From assembly GCA_016187105.1 (NCBI GenBank), contig JACPKK010000036.1, positions 1 to 10,377 on the forward strand: a stretch of DNA of 10,377 nucleotides. The letters run 5' to 3'. Both the position numbers and the translations under genes were made by a program. The notes below the pieces were generated by a model, which saw only the letters and a program-made list of their open reading frames with translations, was not told the origin of the DNA and did no database searches. This document shows, one piece after another, positions 5,890 to 10,377 of this stretch. The stretch comes from Candidatus Curtissbacteria bacterium (GTDB lineage: Bacteria > Patescibacteriota > Microgenomatia > Curtissbacterales > GWA2-41-24). Each line of letters begins with the position of its first letter. The first letter of the stretch is position 1.

Positions 5890-6996
5890 TTGAGAATTTA
5901 TCTTCGTTATATTTTTATAATTATATTTTTAATTGCGGCTTTTTTTATAAGGGTTAAGTTGCAAAAACCGGCGCAAACTTTACCTAGGAACCAAGAGATT
6001 ACTTTTGCCGCGACGCTTGCACGCGAGCCGAAGCTGACGGATAAGGGACAGACACTTTTTGTTGCCGACGCCAAGATCTATACGCAGCTTTTCCCTAGGT
6101 ATAAAGTTGGTGATCGGTTGCAAATCAGCGGAGAGGTTGACAAGCAAGGCAGAATTTTTTATCCGCAAATTACGAAGGTCGGCGCTAAGCGCGGAGTAAG
6201 CGGATTTTTATCGAAAATCAGGCAAAAAATTACGGCAAATTTCGCGCAAATTTTGCCAAGCCGTGAAGCATCTTTGGTTGGCGGGATGGTTCTGGGGGTT
6301 GACAGTATCGGAGCGGAATTTAGAGATGAGCTAATTAACACCGGCACGATTCACGTTGTGGTTGTTTCCGGTCAAAACCTGGTGATTGTGGCCGGATTAT
6401 TTTTATCACTCTCCAAATATTTGGGCCGGCGTTTAAGTTTGCTGCTTGCTACGACCGCTGTTTTCGGTTATGCGCTTTTAACCGGGTTTGAACCGCCGGT
6501 AATCAGGGCGAGCCTGATGGTGCTATTTAGTTCTATTGCGATATATTTTGGTCGTGAAAGAATAGCTTTATGGAGTTTAGTTTTGGCAGCGCTCGTAATT
6601 CTGTTTTTTAATCCGGACGCCCTCTTTGAGGTTTCTTTTCAGCTAACTTTTGCGGCGACACTGGGGATTATAACGCTCGGGTCGCTCATGCAAAATTTGG
6701 CGAGAAAAAGATTCAAAATTTCCTCAATTGCTTTTGATTCAATTGTGCAAAATGCCTCGATTTCAACCTCTGCCTATTTGTTTACCGCACCTGTAATTCT
6801 TTTTCACTTTGAGCGAATTTCACCAGTTGCGCCGGTCGTGAATGTGTTAGTAGCGGAGCTGGTTTCGCCGATTATGATTTTGGGGTTTGTTGCGGCGGCA
6901 GCAAGCCTTATTTTTATGCCTCTGGCACAGGCTGTAGCCTACTTTGCCTATGTCCCGGCCTATATTTTTGCCCTTATAGTTAGTTTATTCGGTTAA
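5890..6996 (+). CDS. comEC: ComEC membrane part: OB-like (DUF4131) and Competence domains
   Basis: The channel half of ComEC, which moves single-stranded DNA across the cytoplasmic membrane. It starts at TTG 5890; an in-frame stop at 5869-5871 leaves no better start. Residues about 5-22 form a first membrane helix, 37-100 an OB-fold-like extracytoplasmic domain (VGDRLQISGEV), and from about 128 the Competence domain begins (GGMVLGVDSIGAEFRDELINTGTIHVVVVSGQN) with several hydrophobic helices to the C-terminus. The SGLHV motif of classical ComEC reads SGQNL here. The 368-residue protein stops where the last helix and metallo-beta-lactamase domain would follow; these are encoded at 7636-8481 in the same frame, 639 bases later. 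Read-through or error is unlikely because a different gene lies between. Confidence 0.9.
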   Translation: MRIYLRYIFIIIFLIAAFFIRVKLQKPAQTLPRNQEITFAATLAREPKLTDKGQTLFVADAKIYTQLFPRYKVGDRLQISGEVDKQGRIFYPQITKVGAKRGVSGFLSKIRQKITANFAQILPSREASLVGGMVLGVDSIGAEFRDELINTGTIHVVVVSGQNLVIVAGLFLSLSKYLGRRLSLLLATTAVFGYALLTGFEPPVIRASLMVLFSSIAIYFGRERIALWSLVLAALVILFFNPDALFEVSFQLTFAATLGIITLGSLMQNLARKRFKISSIAFDSIVQNASISTSAYLFTAPVILFHFERISPVAPVVNVLVAELVSPIMILGFVAAAASLIFMPLAQAVAYFAYVPAYIFALIVSLFG

Positions 6997-7020
6997 CTTA
7001 CTTGCTTAATTTATTCCGAG

Positions 7021-7117
7021 CGAAAAACTCCTAGCATGAGTGTTGGGGATGGAGCGAATTTTGAAGTGAGGAAGAGAGAACCACGGCTTTTAGGCCGTGG
7101 AAATCTATTTCCCGATT
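7021..7117 (+). other. Possible IS200/IS605 right-end remnant with hairpin
   Basis: A 7-bp perfect stem, CCACGGC (7081-7087) with GCCGTGG (7094-7100) and a six-base loop, is not followed by a T-run, so it is not a typical terminator. The in-frame reading across it ends FEVRKREPRLLGRGNLFPD, which resembles, from memory, the short conserved tails of TnpB proteins that run into the right-end hairpin. No other part of a transposase is visible. It may equally be a lone REP sequence. Confidence 0.3.
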
Positions 7118-7142
7118 GACACTCATAGAGTTTTTGTATAAT
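7116..7142 (+). promoter_or_regulatory. Consensus promoter for the YerC/TrpR-like gene
   Basis: Perfect -35 TTGACA (7116-7121) and perfect -10 TATAAT (7137-7142), but with a short 15-bp spacer. The -10 box runs into the putative operator, so binding there would block the polymerase. Confidence 0.75.
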
Positions 7143-7170
7143 GTATCGATATATCGATTCATTAGACTAA
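7139..7170. promoter_or_regulatory. Putative autoregulatory operator
   Basis: Contains the 14-bp palindrome ATCGATATATCGAT (7145-7158) and two blocks repeated at 7596-7625: TAATGTATCGATA (7139-7151) and ATTAGACTAA (7161-7170). It spans from the -10 box to the base before the ATG, a natural place for autorepression. That the adjacent regulator binds it is inference. Confidence 0.55.
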
Positions 7171-7599
7171 ATGGCACAGGTTTCAAGAAGACCGCTTTCA
7201 AGAGAGGCTGAAGAGAAGATTTATACAAGCTTCTATAAAGCGATTGGTTTAATCGGCGAAGATGAAGCAAGATTGTTTGTTGGCGATCTGTTGACCAGAA
7301 CGGAGAGAATTATGCTTCCTAAAAGACTGGCGATTGCGATACTCTTAACAAGGGGCGAGAATTACAATTCGATACGGGATGCATTAAAGGTTACCCAGAC
7401 AACAATTGCCAGTGTTTCAAAGACGTTGGAGTTATCAGAAGGTTTGAGGAAGGCTATTAAAAAGCTGGAAAAAAGCGAAACGTGGAGAAGCTGGTGGCAG
7501 GACGTGGAGAGTTTGTTGTATAGGTTGAGTAGCCCCGGTAAGGTTTTTATTGACGAGGAAGCTATTTCGCGCAGACGGAAAAAATTAAGAAAACTTTAG
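7171..7599 (+). CDS. YerC/TrpR-superfamily transcriptional regulator, 142 aa
   Basis: A DNA-binding regulator of the TrpR-like (YerC/YecD) family: an all-helical protein whose helix-turn-helix binds palindromic operators as a dimer. The family core is at about residues 30-95: the acidic FVGDLLTRTERIMLPKRLAIA helix, then the HTH NSIRDALKVTQTTIASVSKTLE. The C-terminus is longer than in YerC (about 100 aa), with WRSWWQDVESLLYRL and a basic tail RRRKKLRKL, which might add DNA contact. The tryptophan-pocket identity of TrpR cannot be judged, so I do not claim a tryptophan ligand. It has a consensus promoter with a palindromic site on it, a related palindrome over its stop codon, and separates the two halves of comEC, suggesting local control of competence genes. 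Confidence 0.88.
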   Translation: MAQVSRRPLSREAEEKIYTSFYKAIGLIGEDEARLFVGDLLTRTERIMLPKRLAIAILLTRGENYNSIRDALKVTQTTIASVSKTLELSEGLRKAIKKLEKSETWRSWWQDVESLLYRLSSPGKVFIDEEAISRRRKKLRKL

Positions 7600-7625
7600 T
7601 CTAATGTATCGATAGATTAGACTAA
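7596..7625. promoter_or_regulatory. 30-bp near-perfect palindrome between regulator and comEC nuclease half
   Basis: TTAGTCTAAT (7596-7605) and ATTAGACTAA (7616-7625) are exact complements, and the centre continues pairing except for one G-G mismatch: 14 of 15 base pairs match. It includes the stop codon of the regulator and ends ten bases before the next start. It shares 13-bp and 10-bp blocks with the site at 7139-7170. It could act as an operator, as an RNA stem, or as one copy of a flanking direct repeat. Confidence 0.7.
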
Positions 7626-7635
7626 GAAAGAGCGT

Positions 7636-8481
7636 GTGGATTTAAAGGTACAAGTTCTTCTGTTTATTACTCCTTTGCTGGTAGGGCTTGGAATTATATT
7701 AACCTTCCAATCTATAAATTTAAGTAAATCCAACCTGATTTTTTGCGACGTGGGGCAGGGGGACGGGATTTTAATTACCAGCGGGTCAAAACAGGCGGTT
7801 GTCGACGGCGGGCCGGGGGAGAAGATTCTTGAGTGTCTTTCTTCCAATATGCCGTTTTGGGATAGGGATTTGGAGCTGGTGATTATGACGCATCCGCAGA
7901 GAGACCATATGGAGGGGCTTTTGGCGGTTTTGGAAAGGTATAGAGTGAAGACGATTGTTGTGACCGGCGTCGGGAACAATACCGGCCTTTATAAAGCTTG
8001 GGAAGAAGCGGTTGGCAAGGAAAAAGCGCAAATGCATATAGCGCAAGCCGGGGAGAGGTTTGCAATAAGCCGCGGATTGAGTTTGGATGTGCTTTGGCCA
8101 TCCTTCGCTAAAGTTACCCAGTGGCAAGCCGAGCCGCCAAGTGATTTAAACGAGACTTCGATTGTGATGCGGCTGGAATGGGGTCGTCCTTCGACAAGCT
8201 CGGGATCTGCGAGGTGCGCTTATTTAACGGGAGATTTACCAAAAGAGCATCTGGAGCCTTTGATTGACCGAAGCTGTGAGATTTTAAAAGTTTCGCACCA
8301 TGGTTCCAAAACGGGGACAAGCAAGGCTGTTCTGGATTTAGCCCAGCCGAAAGCGGCGATAATTCAGGTTGGCAAAAACAGTTTCGGCCATCCGCATAAA
8401 GAAGTGGTGGATTTGTTAATATCAAAAGGTATTAAAATATTACGTAATGATACAGATGGGACGATCAGGATTGGAAAGTAA
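7636..8481 (+). CDS. comEC: ComEC C-terminal part: membrane helix + metallo-beta-lactamase domain
   Basis: The hydrolase half of ComEC, proposed in the family to degrade the non-transported DNA strand. It starts at GTG 7636, ten bases after the palindrome. One helix (residues about 7-24, VLLFITPLLVGLGIILTF), normally the last ComEC helix, leads to the MBL fold: DVGQGD at 38-43, VVDGG, HPQRDH at 86-91, ETSIVMRL, LTGD with Asp 200, VSHHGS at 219-224 and a late GHPH. The metal-binding residues expected for an active enzyme are all there. Sixteen bases of a REP-like repeat give PSTSSG in a loop before the LTGD strand. With the membrane half as a separate gene, the two products presumably assemble. 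An alternative is a stand-alone ComEC-like hydrolase. Confidence 0.92.
   Translation: MDLKVQVLLFITPLLVGLGIILTFQSINLSKSNLIFCDVGQGDGILITSGSKQAVVDGGPGEKILECLSSNMPFWDRDLELVIMTHPQRDHMEGLLAVLERYRVKTIVVTGVGNNTGLYKAWEEAVGKEKAQMHIAQAGERFAISRGLSLDVLWPSFAKVTQWQAEPPSDLNETSIVMRLEWGRPSTSSGSARCAYLTGDLPKEHLEPLIDRSCEILKVSHHGSKTGTSKAVLDLAQPKAAIIQVGKNSFGHPHKEVVDLLISKGIKILRNDTDGTIRIGK
8188..8204. repeat. REP-like CCTTCGACAAGCTCGGG insertion in comEC
   Basis: Half of the widespread CCTTCGACAAGCTCAGG-type repeat, with one base changed. In frame it gives PSTSSG in a surface loop between two strands of the MBL domain. Same broad class as the piece at 1534-1566 in leuS. Confidence 0.6.
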
Positions 8482-8487
8482 GATCCT

Positions 8488-8745
8488 CTAGCCAAAATTC
8501 TCCAGATTGGGACTGGGTAATTTATGGAGGGCAGGTGAGCCGCTTGAAACTTTTTGCACTGTACCGACTGATTCTCCTGCTCCTTGGTGATTATGAGTGT
8601 AATCTTTATGAATTTTGACAGATATCGTCGGTTCTGGCCAGGGCGGGATGGGTCCCTCTACAGAAGTTACTTTTCCAAGCCACCACCCCTCCCGTAGGTC
8701 AATGAGGACTAAATCGTCTGCTCTAAATGATTTTTCTTTGGGCAT
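8488..8745 (-). CDS. Small hypothetical protein, 85 aa
   Basis: Not recognised. The ATG at 8745 has an extended -10 promoter 13 bases upstream, and the stop falls six bases from the convergent end of comEC, so the gene fits its gap well. The first half, DDLVLIDLREGWWLGKVTSVEGPIP, alternates hydrophobic and polar residues like a small beta-barrel of SH3/Tudor type, and VKIHKDYTHNHQ follows; the tail is Ser/Pro-rich and likely disordered. This fold guess is inference. No signal peptide. It diverges from argS with only 47 bases between the two start codons. Confidence 0.6.
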   Translation of the reverse strand: MPKEKSFRADDLVLIDLREGWWLGKVTSVEGPIPPWPEPTISVKIHKDYTHNHQGAGESVGTVQKVSSGSPALHKLPSPNLENFG

Positions 8746-8758
8746 TTTTGCTACGTTT

Positions 8759-8767
8759 ATTATAACA
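8759..8767 (-). promoter_or_regulatory. Extended -10 promoter for the 85-aa gene
   Basis: On the minus strand it reads TG-T-TATAAT (extended -10, perfect hexamer). No convincing -35. Predicted leader about six bases. Confidence 0.55.
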
Positions 8768-8777
8768 GCACTGGCAA

Positions 8778-8786
8778 TGTTATACT
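8778..8786 (+). promoter_or_regulatory. Extended -10 promoter for argS
   Basis: TG-T-TATACT with the -10 hexamer at 8781-8786, six bases before the argS ATG, so the transcript should be leaderless. It is back-to-back with the promoter of the 85-aa gene, ten bases away. Confidence 0.55.
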
Positions 8787-8792
8787 TGAAGC

Positions 8793-10377
8793 ATGTTGCG
8801 GGAGCAAATCAGGAAAGACGTTTTGGAGGCTGTTAGGCAATTAGGCTACTGGGATGTTGGGAAAATAGCACCCAAAAACCTAACAACCCAAAAACCTAAC
8901 AACCTAATTGAAGTGACAAGGACGCAGGACCCAAAATTTGGGGATTATGCGACGAATGTGGCCCTGAAAATTCGGTCATCGGTTTTCAGTTCTCGGTTGT
9001 CAGACACAGGTCAGTCGGCTAAGCGGTTAACCGGTAAACAGAAAACTGGAAAACTACAGTCTGAAAACAGAAAACCGAAAACTGGTAACAAGCAATCAGC
9101 TACAGAGATTGCTAACATTTTAGCTGATAGTTTAAAAGGTTTGCCTAACATTTTAGCTGATAGTTTAAAAGGTTTGCCTTACATAAAAAAACTAGAGGTC
9201 GCCGGACCGGGTTTTTTGAATTTTTGGATAAAGGACGAGGTTTGGCAGCAACAAGTAGAAGAAGTACTCAAAACAAATGAAAAATTTGGCTCGAGCGAAT
9301 CAGGTAAAGGGAAAAATGCAAGGATCGAGTTCGTTTCTGCCAACCCGACAGGGCCTTTGCACTTTGGTAATGCGCGCGGCGGGCCGATCGGCGACGCTCT
9401 AGCTTCTGTTTTGGAGTTTTGCGGGTACAAGGTAGTTCGTGAGTACTATCACAATGATATTGGAGAACAAGTAAGAAAGCTTGGGGAATCCATTGTTAAT
9501 GTAACTGCCGGTCTTAAGCTGGAGGATCAAGAGTACAAAGGAGAATACGTGAGAGAACTAGGAGTAAAAGCGGTAAACGAATTATCCAAAGGACTGAAAT
9601 TCTCGAGTAGCGACGCATCGAGATTAGGAGAGTTGGCCGTAGAAACTTTACTCTCGGAGATATTAGCCGACTGCAAAGCTATGGGTATAAGTTTCAATCA
9701 GATTTATAAAGAGAGTGAATTCATAAATTCTGGGCAGACGAAGCAAGGTTTAGACCATCTCCGCGAAAAAGGTTTTTTAAAAGAAAAAGATGGTGCGATT
9801 TGGTTTGCGGCAAATGATGAGTTTTTGAAGGACAGAGAAACGGTGGTTAAGAAGTCGGACGGGAATTTTACCTATTTTGCCAACGATATTGCATATCATG
9901 ATTTAAAGTTTAAAGATAATCCCGATTTGGTTATTGACATATTTGGTGCCAACCATCATGGCCATGTGCCAAGGCTGCAGGCCGTAATTTCGGCACTCGG
10001 GTATGACGTTTCTAAATTCCGGGTGATTTTGTACCAGTGGGTGAGGTTCAAGAAAAAGGGCGAAATGTTGGCAATGAGCAAGAGGTCGGGTACGTTTGTG
10101 ACTGCCCGCGAGGTTTTGGATGAGGTGGGAAGTGACGCTTTGCGGTTTTTTATTTTGATGTACGACCCAAACAGCCACATAGATTTTGATATGGATCTGG
10201 CGCGCGAGAAATCGACCAAAAACCCGGTTTATTACGTCCAGTACGCGCATGCGAGAATCTGTTCGATTCTCGCCAAGACTAACGACAAACGACTAACGAC
10301 TAACGCAAAATATGATGAACTGACTACAACCTATGAATTGGATCTCATTAAGCAAATTTCAAGGTTGCCGGAGATGG
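8793..10377 (+). CDS. argS: Arginyl-tRNA synthetase (class I), 3' end outside the window
   Basis: Charges tRNA-Arg with arginine in the cytoplasm. The frame is open from ATG 8793 to the window end (528 codons). The N-terminal tRNA-binding domain is recognisable by DPKFGDYATNVAL and VAGPGFLNFWI, but is stretched by an octamer element, a heptamer element and a 33-bp duplication. Then come SANPTGPLHFGNARGG (HIGH equivalent HFGN at 190-193; the final Asn is, from memory, a known ArgRS variant), YYHNDIGEQ, FGANHHGHVPRLQA, the KMSKS equivalent AMSKRSGTFVT (Met at 428), SDALRFFILM and NPVYYVQYAHARI at the start of the anticodon-binding DALR domain, where a third heptamer array begins. The promoter is six bases before the ATG, with no Shine-Dalgarno. 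Confidence 0.96.
   Translation, partial: MLREQIRKDVLEAVRQLGYWDVGKIAPKNLTTQKPNNLIEVTRTQDPKFGDYATNVALKIRSSVFSSRLSDTGQSAKRLTGKQKTGKLQSENRKPKTGNKQSATEIANILADSLKGLPNILADSLKGLPYIKKLEVAGPGFLNFWIKDEVWQQQVEEVLKTNEKFGSSESGKGKNARIEFVSANPTGPLHFGNARGGPIGDALASVLEFCGYKVVREYYHNDIGEQVRKLGESIVNVTAGLKLEDQEYKGEYVRELGVKAVNELSKGLKFSSSDASRLGELAVETLLSEILADCKAMGISFNQIYKESEFINSGQTKQGLDHLREKGFLKEKDGAIWFAANDEFLKDRETVVKKSDGNFTYFANDIAYHDLKFKDNPDLVIDIFGANHHGHVPRLQAVISALGYDVSKFRVILYQWVRFKKKGEMLAMSKRSGTFVTAREVLDEVGSDALRFFILMYDPNSHIDFDMDLAREKSTKNPVYYVQYAHARICSILAKTNDKRLTTNAKYDELTTTYELDLIKQISRLPEM
8831..8910. repeat. Octamer inverted-array element in argS
   Basis: Ten octamers in strict register. Left: TGTTAGGC, AATTAGGC, TACTGGGA, TGTTGGGA. 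A spacer of exactly one octamer (8863-8870). Right: CCCAAAAA, CCTAACAA, CCCAAAAA, CCTAACAA, CCTAATTG. CCTAACAA complements TTGTTAGG, matching the left units and related to the octamers around comEA. It encodes roughly residues 13-39, ahead of the conserved GDYATN block. Confidence 0.85.
8972..9089. repeat. Heptamer inverted-array element in argS, copy of the leuS element
   Basis: Left units in 7-bp register (CGGTCAT, CGGTTTT, CAGTTCT, CGGTTGT), a middle GGTCAGTCGG, then seven right units (ACAGAAA, ACTGGAA, then a slipped unit, TCTGAAA, ACAGAAA, ACCGAAA, ACTGGTA) and AC. Unit count and position of the TCTGAAA unit match 2165-2293 in leuS. The peptide (RLSDTGQS and QKTGKLQSENR) matches too. Confidence 0.9.
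9112..9179 (+). repeat. Perfect 33-bp tandem duplication in argS
   Basis: Two identical 33-bp copies (9112-9144 and 9145-9177) plus two matching bases. In frame it repeats NILADSLKGLP just before YIKKLEVAGPGFLNF. Identity is 100 percent, so it is recent or actively maintained. Confidence 0.95.
10277..10304 (+). repeat. Heptamer array in argS near the DALR domain
   Basis: Four units GACTAAC, GACAAAC, GACTAAC, GACTAAC directly after VYYVQYAHARICSILAK. Only one arm is visible; the expected GTTAGTC arm is not found in the remaining 73 bases. Related in sequence to the GACTACM arms of leuS. Confidence 0.85.

Noticed and set aside
7081..7107. Intrinsic terminator after the first comEC gene
   Set aside because: The 7-bp stem is followed by AAATCTATTT, not a U-tract, so termination is not supported.
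6994..7635. comEC broken by a sequencing error or simple frameshift
   Set aside because: A complete regulator gene with promoter fills the interval, so the halves are truly separate.
9360..9371. Inactive ArgRS because HIGH reads HFGN
   Set aside because: As I recall, ArgRS variants with Asn in the last position occur in other bacteria, and all other motifs are intact.

Overview
The window looks like a chromosomal segment from a Candidate Phyla Radiation (Patescibacteria) genome, most likely the Microgenomates side. This is inference, from four things: LeuRS and ArgRS are full of low-complexity in-frame inserts; one insert contains the palindrome that encodes LPAGRQ-type peptides, common in such genomes; there are almost no Shine-Dalgarno sites; and the small orphan genes match no family I know. 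The standard code fits: TGA ends sprT-like and comEA, and I see no in-frame TGA in the genes read.

Layout: (i) 2-2536 (+), the 3' part of leuS, with seven repeat-derived insertions. (ii) 2516-4469 (-), three unrecognised genes, each with its own promoter-like site. (iii) 4569-8481 (+), a SprT-like zinc metallopeptidase, then a competence (DNA uptake) region: comEA, the membrane half of comEC, a YerC/TrpR-type regulator, and the metallo-beta-lactamase half of comEC. (iv) 8488-8745 (-), a small orphan gene that diverges from (v) argS, 8793 to the window end (+), 3' incomplete. No interval over 300 bases lacks a gene; the longest gaps are 5722-5889 and 6997-7170, both filled by repeats, hairpins or promoter/operator sequence.

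The most unusual content is a family of repeat elements built from strictly periodic 7-, 8- or 9-bp units. Most have a left arm of 3-7 units, a short spacer, and a right arm of roughly complementary units, so they could fold into long imperfect hairpins. They lie in frame inside leuS, the sprT-like gene, comEA and argS, and also fill the gaps before and after comEA. Several are clear copies of one another: the 9-mer elements of leuS and the sprT-like gene share unit order and reading frame, and one heptamer element of leuS matches one in argS down to the encoded peptide. Other short elements (a 179-bp inverted-repeat insert, two REP-like pieces, a 111-bp multi-hairpin element, a possible IS200/IS605 end) lie among them.

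Two regulatory features stand out. Promoter -10 boxes sit 6-13 nt before the start codons of five genes, implying leaderless or nearly leaderless mRNAs. The YerC/TrpR-type gene is bracketed by two sites sharing 13-bp and 10-bp blocks: one on its own promoter, the other between it and the second half of comEC. This suggests autoregulation coupled to comEC, or insertion of the regulator into a once-continuous comEC.
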